A DNA stretch of 64,000 nucleotides, from assembly GCA_018292915.2 (NCBI GenBank), contig JACVVK020000495.1:368501-432500 (forward strand). Direction: 5' to 3'. Numbering within the stretch: position 1 is the stretch's first letter; the number at the start of each line of letters is the position of its first letter. The DNA is from Batillaria attramentaria. Taxonomy: Eukaryota > Mollusca > Gastropoda > Batillariidae. Below are positions 44,366-57,404 of the stretch, in pieces. The notes below the pieces were generated by a model. The model was not told the origin of the DNA. It saw nothing but the letters and a program-made list of their open reading frames with translations, and made no database searches. A program made the position numbers and the translations under genes.

Positions 44366-44458
44366 ATGTGCTGGCCTTTTTCTCGTTGGCCCGCCTTTGA
44401 CATTGCCATACGTGGTGGAAAAGGACGTTAAACTTCCAAACACCCAGCCCACCCACCA
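44366..44458 (+). mobile_element. SINE family A, 3' half
   Basis: GTGCTGGCCTTTTTCTCGTT, TACGTGGTGGAAAAGGACGT and CAAACACCCA; starts in a CT tract. Confidence 0.8.
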
Positions 44459-44492
<34 letters not shown>

Positions 44493-44493
<1 letters not shown>

Positions 44494-44613
44494 GAGTTCG
44501 AATCCCGGCTGGAGCCAGATATTTGTGCTGGACCTTTTCTCGTTACCCCGTCTTTGATATCACCCACACGTGGTGGAAAAGGACGTTCAACACCTAACAA
44601 ACCCACCCACCCA
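44493..44613 (+). mobile_element. SINE family A, 5'-truncated
   Basis: Begins at the B box, GAGTTCGAATCCCGGCTGGA, directly after a CT tract; complete body and CACC-rich end. Confidence 0.85.
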
Positions 44614-44808
44614 CTCCCTCTCCCTCTCTCTTTGAATAACGTTCTCTTATCTGTGTATGATAAGTGTACAAATTACTCATCGTCATTTTTGCCCACCTCT
44701 ATAGAAATTTTCACATTATTTCCGCTTACGATTATGTTCTGCATAGGTGCGTGCGAATAATTCATGCGTGATGTTGTTTGTGTATGGGTGATGGGGTATG
44801 ATGTGTGT

Positions 44809-44810
<2 letters not shown>

Positions 44811-44877
<67 letters not shown>
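44811..44877. repeat. (GT)n microsatellite
   Basis: Pure GT, about 67 bases. Confidence 0.95.
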
Positions 44878-44924
44878 GTCCTTACCTAGGTTTTTTTTTT
44901 AATTTTACAGTAGTATTAGCTCAT

Positions 44925-44999
44925 GTAGTGTAGCAACGGCAAGTTTTAAAATTGGTATGGATATGCCTGTAACTTCTACCGTTGTAAAATAAAGTTCTT

Positions 45000-45073
<74 letters not shown>
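44925..45073 (+). mobile_element. Family D 3' end with (CT)n tail
   Basis: GTAGCAACGGCAAGTTTTAA, ACTTCTACCGTTGTAAAATA and AAGTT, matching the minus strand of 3677-3740, then about 70 bases of CT. Confidence 0.7.
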
Positions 45074-45076
<3 letters not shown>

Positions 45077-45079
45077 CAG

Positions 45080-45251
45080 GGGGAGCCGGGGTGGTCGAAT
45101 GGTAGAGCGTTGGACTTCTAATGCTCGGGTCGTGAGTTCGATCCCGGCTGGGGCCAAATATTCGTGCTGGCTTTTTCATCGTTGCCCCGTCATTTGATAT
45201 CACCCTATGTGGTGGAAAAGGACGTTAAACCCCCAAACACCCACCCACCCC
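45080..45251 (+). mobile_element. SINE family A, young full-length copy
   Basis: Differs from the copy at 41002 by only a few small changes. Flanked by a perfect 14-bp duplication CTCTCTCATCACAG at 45066-45079 and 45252-45265. Confidence 0.93.
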
Positions 45252-45265
45252 CTCTCTCATCACAG

Positions 45266-45842
45266 ACAGAGACTGCAGCGCGCCGGTGTCCTGTCGACAC
45301 CAAACTGCACGGTTCTTTGCCGCAAGCTCACGCCGCCACAGTGGGTGAGAATGGCTACCAACGGATCAGCGGAGGCTGAATGACTCGGGCTTTCTCTCTC
45401 GCATCCTCCCAGCAGCGTCACAAGTCTTGGGTGCAAACGCCAAAAAGCGCTGATACCGAGAGAGGACGCATTGCAGAAAGTCCTTGTTTTTCAATCTTGT
45501 CCGTGGTCGCAACCTGATTTGGTCATCGCTAGCATAAGTAGCAGGATGATTTGGAAGAGTGGTGAAAGAATGAGTTCCGATTCACTGAGCATGGGTGACG
45601 AAGTGTGAAAATTGTCAAAACTTTGATTGATCACGTCCGAAAGCGGCGGACCGTGACATTGTGAGCGCTGGATCAAATTGCATAAGGTGAGTATCAATCA
45701 TGTGTATTATTACATAATTATTCAGTAGTAAGATGAGGCATGAGATGTGGGCGTGTTTGCCTGTTTGACAAGTTTGTTGGTTAGTTGGTGTAATTCATTC
45801 GTTCGTTGTTTGTTCGTTTTTTTTCCTTTGCTTAAAAAGTGT

Positions 45843-45931
<89 letters not shown>

Positions 45932-46199
45932 GATTTCCTGTGATAGATGTGATATTTGCAAGTCAAATATTATTTTGGCTTTTTTGGTCTTATGTTTTTC
46001 ATTCTTATTTTGTTTTGAGCTGTGAGTCCAAAGTCGAAACTCTATTTTATATCTGTTATTCAATGTAGAAAATATTGAATTGAATTAAATTGAATTGAAT
46101 TTGCATATAATTGAATTGAATTGAATTGAATTTGCATATCACAGAACATGAAACCAGGACCTTTTTTCGCGTTAGGTTTCCTTCAACCAGTAAACATGC

Positions 46200-46241
<42 letters not shown>

Positions 46242-46979
46242 AATTTGAAGCAAACCTAAAGAGACAATCAAATACGACTACGACGCAAGAACGTTTAAGT
46301 ATTTTGAGACAATATTCACAGGTTAACTTAAAAGCAGTTCGAAGCCAAACCGGTAATAATGAACTTATCTCTTTCTAGTCAAGCCATTTTGGACAAAAAT
46401 GCTCCCAGATACCCCACCACTTAACATCCCATGCTGAGGTTTTATCATTTCTACTCAAACTAATGGATTTGCTGGCCCTCAGTTTGTATTTAAGTGCAGT
46501 TAAACAGTATACTTCACGAATTATACAGTAATTCTTTGTCAGGGACGGGGGATGAACCTCTGACTTCAGAGTCGGATATCAAGGGGAGTAAACTGGTAGG
46601 AGTTAAGGATATTAATAATTAGAAGAAGAGAAAGTGGTAATGATGATTAAAAAAAAAAAAAAAAAAAAAACCCTGCTGAGTTAACGTATTGTAAGCCACG
46701 CGTGATTGTTATAAGGATTTTGGGTGTGTTTGGTGGGTGTTTTTAAGAAGCTCTTGCTAGTGTGAGCATCCCACACAGTGACAAAAACAAAAGTTTGAAA
46801 CAGATGTAGGTATTGTTGCATGTCTGAGTTCACTGAAGGGTAGCCGCGAAATAGTCTTTGTTGCTTGCGCGGCGTTAAGCCCTAAATAACTAACTAACTA
46901 ACTCACTGAAGGGTCGTTCAGACACACAAGAGCAAATATTGTGATTATCTATCCATGATCCATTCTAGCTTCGTACCGT
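45266..46979. other. No gene supported
   Basis: Holds (GT)n at 45846-45928, ATTGAATTGA-type repeats at 46070-46140, (GA)n at 46201-46239, an A run at 46649-46670 and the GGCTTAACGCCGCG repeat (minus) at 46842-46912. Confidence 0.5.
46842..46912 (-). repeat. GGCTTAACGCCGCG-core repeat, copy 3
   Basis: Plus strand reads GGTAGCCGCGAAATAGTCTT, TTGCTTGCGCGGCGTTAAGC and CCTAAATAACTAACTAACTA; the TAAC units mark the element end. Confidence 0.75.
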
Positions 46980-47093
46980 CACCCTGCGCAATCCTCATAA
47001 CGACCTACAAATTATCTCACCCTGCGCAATCCTCATAACGACCTACAAATTATCTCACCCTGCGCAATCCTCATAACGACCTACAAATTATCT
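46980..47093. repeat. Perfect 38-bp triplication
   Basis: The unit CACCCTGCGCAATCCTCATA followed by ACGACCTACAAATTATCT occurs three times without a mismatch (starts at 46980, 47018 and 47056). Confidence 0.95.
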
Positions 47094-47140
47094 CCCTTAA
47101 AGCTTTTGGTTAACTCTGACAAGCCTATGCAAAAGTTACG

Positions 47141-47257
47141 ATTTTACTTGAAATCTTCAGACCACTAGAAGCCACTTCCAGCTACTATTGTGCAATCTTC
47201 AGCGGTTTCGGGCCTAGCTGGGAAAACCCACGCCTTTCGTAATAGTGGCGGCTATTA
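47141..47257. mobile_element. Family C repeat, partial copy
   Basis: CACTAGAAGCCACTTCCAGC, GCAATCTTCAGCGGTTTCGG and CGTAATAGTGGCGGCTATT; broken at the start of the GGGCCCG-ended element. Confidence 0.7.
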
Positions 47258-47534
47258 GGCCCGCATGTGAAAGTCGGGGTTAGGGAGTTTAGCCCCGGGT
47301 TAGAGTCTAACCTCGAACTAAACTAGCTCTAGGGTTAAATTTTCTGTTGTTTTTTGTTTAAAAAACCAGGAAGCGGGTCCATTCCAGCAAGGTTCTTATG
47401 CCGTTATAGAAGGAATTTTGTCTTTCTTTCTTCTCTTCATTTTTTTTTTAAATTTCGTTTTGGGGCTTCCTTTGTCCTAGTCTGAGTTAGGCCCGTAGCC
47501 GTGGGTTAAATTAACCTCGAGTTTTACGGGCCCA
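47258..47534. mobile_element. Non-autonomous inverted-repeat element (GGGCCCG ends), copy 1
   Basis: Left end AGGCCCGCATGTGAAAGTCG and right end (reversed) GGGCCCGTAAAACTCGAGGT form imperfect inverted termini around GTCTAACCTCGAACTAAACT and GGAAGCGGGTCCATTCCAGC. The same element is at 52722-52995 in different surroundings, which defines its limits. Confidence 0.75.
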
Positions 47535-47535
47535 G

Positions 47536-47715
47536 AGCACTAGAGGCAACTTCAAGGTACTGTTATGCAATCTTCAGCGGTTTCGGGGCTAGCGTGGAAG
47601 GCCCACGCCTCGCGTTATAGTGGCGGCTACTGGATCGTACTGGTGTGCAGTGGCTCTTTCTTTTTAACCAGTTTTATCATAATTATAGCGGGCAGGGAGT
47701 GGTCAGGCACAGGCT
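47536..47715. mobile_element. Family C repeat, second copy
   Basis: CACTAGAGGCAACTTCAAGG, GCAATCTTCAGCGGTTTCGG, CGCGTTATAGTGGCGGCTAC and AGCGGGCAGGGAGTGGTC; better preserved than the partial copy on the other side of the inserted element. Confidence 0.7.
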
Positions 47716-48879
47716 TGTAGCGACTTCATCGGAGCTCGCCCAGCTCACCTCATTTGAGCTTGAATTGAGAATTATCTTTCTTGCCTGTTACTATGGTTTA
47801 AGGATTGCTTCCCTTGATTGTTACTATGGTTTAAGGATTGCTTCCCTTTTTTTTGGGGGGGGGGGGGGGGGACTGTTTAATTTTACTTGACGATATTTTC
47901 TGAGTCATATCAAAACTCAGAAATTAACCAGAAGTCTGTGTCAAATCATTGGGTTGTGAGCTAAAAATTGTTGATGCACTAAAGGCTCCAAAGTGAAAAA
48001 ACTTTCAGCCGTCGGTTAGTGTAGCAAAAAGATCTTAAGATTAGGTTGAAATTTGCAAAGGTCCTATTGGTACCTTGCTTATTACATTGTGAAAAGCTTC
48101 CCGTGGTCAGTGACTAACAGACAGAAAGAAACAAACAAAAAACTGTGTTTAGTATGTTTAAAGTTAACGTCTTCTGTCCATTGCAAGGTCCAACGCTCAA
48201 ACGGTTGATCCACCTGACTCCTTCCGGCTGAGGCCAAATATTTGTACTGGCCTTTTTCTCGTTGACCCGTCTTTGATATCACCCTTACGTGGTGGAAAAG
48301 AACGTTAAACTCCGAAACACCCATCCCCACCCACCCCACCTGACTCCTTTCGTAAGTGTATGAACCTAACGCGTGCTTGACCAAGCAAAAAAAAAAAAAA
48401 AAAAAAAAATGACAGAGCAGCAAAGTTCCAAGAAATGTAGGAAACAGAAAAAGACAAGGAAGGGAACGCCTTTACCAGGATTTCCGTGTGTCAAGCAATT
48501 ACTTCGCATATCTTTTACGCAACACACGGAAGAGGTGACAAAACAAGTGCGACAACTCGTCATTTAAGATTACCTTTCCGTGGGGACATGTAACGATTTT
48601 TCGGGGACACGCGCATGTAGTAACAGATGAGATGGGAACCATTTTGACACCAATTACATCAAAAAGAAACCCGGAGAAAAATCCGAGACGCTACTCGCGC
48701 GACAGAATTTTCCATCTCGAGAGAACGAGGCGGAAACGTCTGTGCTTTCATGACAGTTTTGTTCCTGAGAAAAGTAGAGACAGCGGAAACGAAACAGAAA
48801 TATTAATCGAGATGTCCAAGTCATGACACTTAATGACTTGAATTTAAAAGAAAAAAGTCGCCAGTCAAATCCACTCGCA
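47716..48879. other. No gene supported
   Basis: Holds a direct repeat of TTACTATGGTTTAAGGATTG (47788 and 47821), a G run, a diverged SINE at 48190-48345 and an A run at 48388-48409. Confidence 0.5.
48190..48345 (+). mobile_element. SINE family A, diverged copy
   Basis: GGCCAAATATTTGTACTGGC, GTCTTTGATATCACCCTTAC and GTGGAAAAGAACGTTAAACT; the tRNA-like head is heavily decayed. Confidence 0.75.
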
Positions 48880-49110
48880 ATGTCTGTCTGTCTGTCTGTC
48901 TGCCTGTCTGCCTGTTTGTCTGTATCTGTCGGTGTCCGTGTCCGTGTCCGTCTGTGTCTGTCTGTGTCTGTGTCTGTCTTTGTCTGTCTGTCTCTGATTG
49001 TCTGTCTCCTTGTCTCTCTGTTTGTGTCTGTGTGTGTCTGTCTCTGTTTCCTTGTCTGTCTCTGCCCCTGTCTCTGTGTCTGTGTCTGTGTCTCCTTGTC
49101 TCCTTGTCTG

Positions 49111-49160
<50 letters not shown>

Positions 49161-49181
49161 TCTCTCTCTCTCTCTTTCTCG
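48880..49181. repeat. (TCTG)n and (CT)n compound tract
   Basis: About 230 bases of TCTG/TGTC variants followed by CT dinucleotides. Open frames of 181 and 210 codons across it are repeat artefacts. Confidence 0.9.
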
Positions 49182-50080
49182 ATCGTCGTGGATAACAAGG
49201 GAAAGACACTTTAACAACAAACTCAGGCATTCTGGAAGAGTTTGTTCATCTGTACGGAAAGGGCGACGATCTCTAACACGTTTCATGATTGTTTATTTTT
49301 TTAATTTTTGCTGTTTTGAAATTACCGGGATCGAATTCTTGAAGACACATCACGAAAAGCGAAGGTAAAAGGTTGAAGATTTTTCTTTTCCTGTCAGACT
49401 AATCAATCTCTGATGAAAGCAACCGGCACAAAGAGGTTGATAAATGCCGTTACGAAAACGTATGCTGACCCCAATTTCTTTTCCTGAAAGCAATGCACCC
49501 GAGGTGTTCTTTCATTTGTGTTCTGGCACGATTATCAAAACCAACAACAACAAACCGACAGCAAACGAAAAGATTAACGAAAAATAATCAGCGTTGATCA
49601 ACTTGAAACAGTAATGGCAGCACAAAAAAGGGGGGAGAAAAGAGAGAGAAAAAAAAGAAAAAATATGAAGGTTTCAATTGAATTTTTATTTTGCTCTTTT
49701 CGGTTCAGAGCTCGTTACTCTGGAGATATTAATTCCTGTTTATGAGAAATGACTGAATTATTGTAAACGCTATGTTTGGGAGTTGTTATATCGATTTCAA
49801 ACTGAACACTGCAGATTTCACGTGAATAGGAAACGACATTATTACAGCAGCGAAAACGTAAGAAAGGATAAAACTACGTGTAAACTGTAAAGAAATTGGA
49901 TATTTAGGGTAATTTCAAAGAAATTCAATGAATGAAAAAAAAAAAATAAAAAATAAAACCCAGAAAATTCAATTCAATTAAAAAATTAAGAATACTTTAT
50001 TGTCTGTTTAAGAGAGAATCTAAAGCAGAAAATCTTCTTTGGCCTCACATTGAGTTTATCCCCAATTTATACCCCACCCT
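49182..50080. other. No gene supported, AT-rich
   Basis: Only A runs at 49938-49955 and weak TTGAATT-like repeats are visible. Confidence 0.5.
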
Positions 50081-51060
<980 letters not shown>

Positions 51061-51230
51061 GTTCATGACTGCCCTATTGTTTACCAGCTCCAGTGGTGAT
51101 CCCTGCCTGGTTATGGTTGGAATCCACGGAGGGCTGAGAGGGCACAGCTAGGGCAATTTGTATCATGCTTGAGAATGATGATGATGATGATATGATGATG
51201 CTATGGAGGTCCGTGTGGTTTGTGTTTTGT
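51061..51230 (+). mobile_element. Interspersed repeat, copy 1 (ATGG-AGGTCCGTGTGG family)
   Basis: Shares AGCTCCAGTGGTG, a GGTTGGAATCCACGGA-like segment and TGATGCTATGGAGGTCCGTG with the reverse strand of 54478-54630 in the same order. Confidence 0.6.
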
Positions 51231-51909
51231 ATTCCCGACCGACTCGGTCATTTTCTAAAACACTTGAAGTTCTCTTCGTTCTCATTCCTATACAGCCGGT
51301 GTGAAGCATTCTGTGTGTGTATGCTGCAGAGCGGCGGACGAAAAATAACTTATAACTGGCTCTGTCGCGTAGAACGAGGGGCCAAGGTGCCAGACGCTGG
51401 TTCAACTTTCAGGTGATTTGCCATCACCCCCGGGAAAACATTAAGCAGATTGTGTCTTTGTTCTGTGTGAGGTGCTGATTGAAATGCCGAATCCGACCAG
51501 ATCTGAAAGCGTTTGATCGTCAACAGAAGGCCGCTAGGGAAAGATTATGGGAACGGCGGGGCATGCACAAATGTTTGCTTTTCACCTGATTGTGTCGATT
51601 CTCCTGGGGGAAGTGTTTTTTGTGTGTTTATTTGTTTGTTTATTTTCGCCGTGTGTGATAAAAACGATTTGTGGTTTTAAAGAATACAAGTTACGTACAT
51701 AATCATGCATATATACATATTTTCTCCGCCCCCCCCCCCTTCTTCCCCTCTCCCCCGCTCTGTCTGTCTATCTGTCTCCCCTTGCGCCCTCGAGCTCTCC
51801 TGGATATTTTGCTTCTTCTTTTTGCGTGTGCTATGACAAACAACAACAACAACAACAAACGCTTGAGAGTATATCATGTGTATACATATCATTCTCACTC
51901 GCTCGCTCG

Positions 51910-51959
51910 TTCGCTGTGAGTGTTTGTGTGCGTGTGCGTGCGCGTGCGTGTGCGCGTGC

Positions 51960-52026
<67 letters not shown>

Positions 52027-52027
52027 T
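51910..52027. repeat. (GT)n / (GCGT)n compound tract
   Basis: GTGC and GCGT tetranucleotides flank a GT core. Confidence 0.95.
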
Positions 52028-52721
52028 CCCTTCAGTATATCCGCAGATAAATATAAAACTGTGCTTTCTGTTGTTTTTCTGCCAGCGAAAATCTGCGTTT
52101 TTTTTATTGATATGAAAACCAGCTTGTCCAATGTGACTTTCACTCATATTCTTGGTGTATTTTTACCACCTTAAAAAAGGTGTTATCAACCGACGCTGTA
52201 AATTTTGTGCCCAACGACATTTGTTTGAGCCCTTTTACTTTTGTTTTTCCTTTGAAGGCAAACTGACTAACAGATGACAGGAATTCCTTGCCTGAGAACG
52301 AACAGTAGACAGTTCAAGTTTACGTGCAAGCAATTTCAATCTGGGAGCATACGAGAGGAAAAGAGAGGAAATACAAACGTTATGGCGTGCATAATATCTT
52401 TTTTTAATTCTGTTTTTGAGGGGTTTTTTCATACAGTGACAATACAACCATCACAAGGCATAAGAAGTGAGACGAAGAATATACACTTTAGAGGAGGTGC
52501 ACCTGAAAAAGTAAATTTGCATCATACATAAATTTGTCTGTATGCAAGTACGCATGACATGTAAGACTGTATACACCCTCACAGATACTAACACACCCAC
52601 ATCCACACGGCGTGCATAATATCTTCCATACATACAATACCCTTCTGGTTTGGCCGATAAGTAGTCGCAAGTTATATTGAAAATGGATCACATCTTACTA
52701 GCAACAACGGCTATAATTTTC

Positions 52722-52995
52722 CAGGCCCCGCATGTAGAAGTCGAGGTTAGGGATTTTAGCCCCCGGATAGAGTCTAACCTCGAACTAAACTAGCTCTAGA
52801 ATTTTTTTTTTAAATCAGGAAGCGGGTCTATTCCAGCAAGATGCATAAGCCGTTACAGAAGGATTTAGTTCTTCCTTTCTTCGCCTCCTTTTTTTAAAAT
52901 ATAATTTTGTTTCTTGGTTTCTGTTGTCCTAGTCTGGGTTAGGCCCGTAGCCGTGGGTTAAATTAACCTCGATTTTTACATACGGGCCCAGGTGT
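52722..52995. mobile_element. Non-autonomous inverted-repeat element (GGGCCCG ends), copy 2
   Basis: GGTTAGGGATTTTAGCCCCC, GTCTAACCTCGAACTAAACT, AGGCCCGTAGCCGTGGGTTA and a terminal TACGGGCCC, matching copy 1 throughout. Confidence 0.75.
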
Positions 52996-53370
52996 CATCT
53001 GTAGCGTGCTGTTATCACGTATAGCACACACCATACCGATACATGTCAGCTTGGGAAAAAAATTGACTTCTCTCCCTTTGAGCGCAGTTGATTACTTTAG
53101 CCGGCGTACAAACCGCTGACAAACTGTTTTCCGAAGAGTTAATTAGCCGTTTTTATGACTACGCTGGTAATCAAGTGCACTCAGGGTAGCGGAAACCCAC
53201 TGAGCCTCCATGCAAATTAAGACAACTGTTTGCGTAACTGAACAAACATGTCGCACGAGAAATTAGCTGTTTTTCAAACACGGAACTCCAGTTATAACTG
53301 TTCAGTAACTGAGCGCACATGAGGCATGCTGAACAAACTTTTTTTTCATGCAGTATTCTAAGGGTTTAGG

Positions 53371-53512
53371 GGGGGGGGATGATTGGGGTTTAACGTCCTT
53401 TTCCACCACATACGGGTGATATCAAAGACGGGGCAACGATGGAAAAGCCAGCACAAATATTCGGCCCCAGCCGGGATACGAACTCAAGACCAGAGAACTG
53501 GAAGTTCAACAT
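53371..53512 (-). mobile_element. SINE family A
   Basis: TTTAACGTCCTTTTCCACCA, GTGATATCAAAGACGGGGCA and GCCGGGATACGAACTCAAGA; truncated within the tRNA-like head. Confidence 0.82.
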
Positions 53513-53990
53513 GCAAATTCTAAAAGCAAGGTCAGCACAAAACATAATAATTACTATGGGCGCTCAAACTACGCGGCTATCATCAACGAATGAAATTTAA
53601 ATTTGTGTTTCAAAAGGTCGAAAATATTACTGGCCATTGCTGACAACATAGAAGTTGTTTTTTTTTCTGCTGTAAAGCGACTGAAAGGTTTTTTTTCCCC
53701 CTGCATGAAAACACCTACCAGATATCTGCGGAGAAATACGGATTTTCTGAAAAAAAAACAAAAACAACTTTCTTTCTGCAGAAGAGTTTTGTTCACTTTT
53801 TTTCCTACACAAAATGTTCCTGCGGGAAAAAATCTGAAAACCTGTAACTGTTGGGATGTAGTTTCCTGTTTACTATCCCAAAGATGGTTTTCTCCCCTGT
53901 ACTTACGCGAGATTGAAGGAAATTAGCGATGGCGAAGCCAATCTGGAGTTTACGATAGGCGTTAAGCCCATCTGCTTAAGTTTAAAACAT

Positions 53991-53992
<2 letters not shown>

Positions 53993-54055
<63 letters not shown>
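53993..54055. repeat. (GA)n microsatellite
   Basis: Pure GA with one substitution. Confidence 0.95.
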
Positions 54056-54060
<5 letters not shown>

Positions 54061-54477
54061 AGTGCAGAAGCAATGTTTTCTTGTTTGTTTGGTTTTTTGT
54101 TGTTGGGTGTTTTTTTTTCCTCGTAAATTCGCTGAACTCATTGAACAGTGCACTTCAGCTTAATGTTCGTGACAGCAGTGCTCCCCCCCCCCTACCCCCC
54201 GACACACACACACACACCACTACCACCACCCTCCACCCAAGTCTGTGGCGTGCAGGTTTTAATCCATTATTTTGTTTCCCCATAAACCCACTCCGTCCAA
54301 GTTTTCTAACTTTTCTGACTCACCCACTTCACGGGTGCGACTTTGGGGGTGCTTCCCTTAGTATGACACGTCTTATGATGTGGATGATTACACGGCCGGC
54401 AGTTCCCGGGTCTGGTTAATGCCGGGATATTGATCAGTGACAGTAAGCGTGGAATGCGGCCCTGTCCCGCAGTCCCA

Positions 54478-54630
54478 AACCACACGGACCTCCATAGCAT
54501 CATCTTACTATCATCCTCATCTCCATCATCATGCATAATAAAAATTGTCCCAGCTTCCGAGTCGTCCGTGGGTTCCACCCATGACCTGCGAGGAACACCA
54601 CTGGAGCTGGCAAAGAGTTGGGGCAGCAAA
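54478..54630 (-). mobile_element. Interspersed repeat, copy 2 (inverted relative to 51061)
   Basis: Plus strand reads CCACACGGACCTCCATAGCA, TCCGTGGGTTCCACCCATGA and CACCACTGGAGCTGG, the reverse of copy 1. Confidence 0.6.
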
Positions 54631-55593
54631 AAAAAAAAAAATAACTTTTCTGACTCACATGTTAGCTTGAGCTGTTCAGATGATACTTGGCGTCGTACTA
54701 CTTAGACACATGAAAACTCACAGCCTCACACAAGACGTCACTGAGCAGACACAAGCCGAAACGCACGGCTGCCAACATAGTGTGCTTACACCCGTCAGTA
54801 TCTAAAAAGGAAAGTGTCGGTGCCGCTCGACCGACAGTCAGCAAATGTCATAACGTATTGTCGCATTAACAGCCGTACTACATTACTACTTTAAAAAAAA
54901 GACTACCTTCAATTCTACAAATACCCATTTTATTATTATTATGTTGTTTTTGTTGTATGATAGCTGGTTGCGAATTTCTATAAATAGACCAGTCCAGTCA
55001 ACCGTTTTGCTTCATACTTATAACCTTTGGCCAGTTTTACCACACGAGGCTTCACGCCGGTCAGTTGTGTTATATCTTGATATAAACTACTATTATGAAG
55101 CAAGGAGTTGAACGCATGAAAAAAAACCCACAACGTTGTTATAGAGACAAGTCCATAGAGACTTTAAGCTGTCTTCCGGAAAGTTACTGGTACTAGGAAT
55201 CTTGGACAGGGTGCCTTTAAAATCTTGTGCCCTGAAGCCATTATATACACTTTTCCTCCTTCATGAATGCGTGCACACAAAACAGACAGACCGTCCATCT
55301 TTCTTCTTCTTCTTCTTCTCCTCGCACGCAGCCAGCACACATTCTGTTTCAGGTTCTCCTGAAAAATCTGATATTATGGGACAAGGGTCTTTTACAGGGT
55401 TTCCTGTGGCGTGTGTCCCCATTTCCTGTTGACTGTAAATTCCCCCCGTAAGGCGGCATAATATATAGGATGTAATCGAGACCAGAGTTCCAGACAGCAT
55501 AAAGACAGGACACCAAAGGCAAGCCCAGAAACTCGGGGACGTTTCCTGCGACGTCTTCGTTGTCCCTGATAAATTCTTGGAAACTGCATGGCT

Positions 55594-55629
<36 letters not shown>

Positions 55630-55965
55630 TCAATGAAATGGTTGACTTGACTTAACTTCTTAAGTTTATTACATGTGTTTTTGTCTCACCGTTTTTTATG
55701 GTGTTTGTTGTCTGATTTTAATCCACTATTGTGAATGGCAGCGGTAGAATAATTATGGGTTTTTTGTGGTTGTTTTGGGGTTGTTTTTATGTGTCTGTAT
55801 GTCTGGCGGAGAGGGTGTAGATAATGCTTTCGTAAATTTTGATGTTGACCGAAAACAGACGGCTGGAGACGCAAATAGACGAACTAAAACAGGTTTGTTG
55901 ACGAGCTCTCACATAACACCACACAGACACTGTGCCAGCTACCCCCGTGCTATGAAAACTGCGGT
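54631..55965. other. No gene supported
   Basis: Short GA tract at 55599-55627 and CTT units at 55300-55320. No exon-like frame. Confidence 0.5.
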
Positions 55966-56176
55966 TTAGCGCTCATTCAACTTCTTGGCCCCCGACTGTC
56001 TGGAACTCTTTGCCAGTCGAACTCCGCCTTCAGCCCTCACTGCTCTGGTTTAAATCCCGTCAGAAAACCTTTCTTTTCCGGCAAGCCTTTGATAGATAAA
56101 CTTTTCTTGTGTCTGTTTGTGTGCCATGAGTCGTTGTACCTGCCAAATTGTACTAGTATGTTAGAGGGGATGTAGA

Positions 56177-56178
<2 letters not shown>

Positions 56179-56266
<88 letters not shown>
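56179..56266. repeat. (GT)n microsatellite, first of a pair
   Basis: Pure GT after the first copy of the duplicated LINE 3' UTR block. Confidence 0.95.
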
Positions 56267-56315
56267 ATGAGTCGTTGCACCTGCCAAATTGTACTAGTAT
56301 GTTAGAGGGGATGTA

Positions 56316-56317
<2 letters not shown>

Positions 56318-56392
<75 letters not shown>
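56318..56392. repeat. (GT)n microsatellite, second of a pair
   Basis: Pure GT after the second copy of the duplicated block. Confidence 0.95.
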
Positions 56393-56394
<2 letters not shown>

Positions 56395-57404
56395 TTAAGC
56401 GCAGCGAGTTCTGGGTATTTGGAGAGCAGCGCTCTACAAAAGCTATGTAGGCCTATTCTTCTTCTTCTTCCTCTTATCATTATCATCTTTCAGTGTACGT
56501 ACATTTTGGCTCACACCTTTGCAACAACCGCCTACAGAAGGCAAGATGGCTATTACTTTGCACGTGTCTAAAGGACATCATGCGTATATCGATATTGTCG
56601 TGTTTGGCAGACCAGAAAGATTTGTGGGCTTTGAGAAGTTATGTCAAAACATCAGCACAACAAAAAACCACACAGTTAACTACAAACACCGAAAATTATC
56701 TCTAAACGTGTTAACACCCGTTCTAGTCGTTCAGCATATGTGTCCATATGGCAGGATGATGTGACAATAAACCTTTTAAAATTTGCGCGCCTCAAAACTT
56801 CTGTCGTCTTGCCGGTCAGAAAGAAAGGAAAAAGGATAAAGCAAGCTAGAACTACAAACTCTGTCCATATCAGGAAATGTGCCAAATGAGGACATCCCCC
56901 AAAAAGGAATATGTATCGCTAGCTTTACGTATCTCCGTCTGGTGCAGAAACCAAAAGGTATTTCACAGAAGTATATTTAACCCTTACCCTGCTGATAAAC
57001 CACAGTGTAATCTGTGTCGATCGTGATTTGGCAAAAAACAACAGTACGTGTGGGAACCTTGGTGAGCTAGTTCTGTGTGAATTTTCCAATCCAATCCATT
57101 GTCCACTCCTACAGCGCAATAGTACTCCATAAAACAGTTCATATTCGTTGTGTTTTAAAAGAAGAAAACAAAAAACAGCAGGAAAAGAAAAGAAGAGAGA
57201 AAATAAATTGCTCCTAGTGTTTGGCACTGTCAGTCAGTCCCTGTTGAAGAGTTGACTTTTTAAGGCTCTTTAAAGGACTGGATGCTTGGAGCTTTCTGAA
57301 GAAGCTCAAGCAAAGAGCTCCACAGCGTGTCAGACAGATCTAGCACCAGAATCCTTCCTGACGGTGTGTTGTCACCGTTGTCACCGTAGCTGGGAATGGC
57401 AAGG

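Larger units (their letters stand above)
55966..56475 (+). mobile_element. LINE 3' end with expanded 3' UTR
   Basis: The frame at about 55970-56098 reads WNSLPVELRLQPSLLWFKSR then QKTFLFRQAFDR and a stop, the C-terminal signature of non-LTR retrotransposon ORF2. The 3' UTR block CATGAGTCGTTGTACCTGCC...GGGGATGTAGAT is present twice (56128 and 56265), each followed by (GT)n. The end, GAGAGCAGCGCTCTACAAAA then TTCTTCTTC, looks like a LINE tail. Confidence 0.75.

Noticed and set aside
46980..47093. CRISPR array
   Set aside because: Three identical 38-bp units with no spacers between them, in a eukaryotic genome.
48654..49368. Frames of 210 and 181 codons rich in Arg/Glu or Ser/Leu
   Set aside because: Translation of (TCTG)n and (CT)n repeats.
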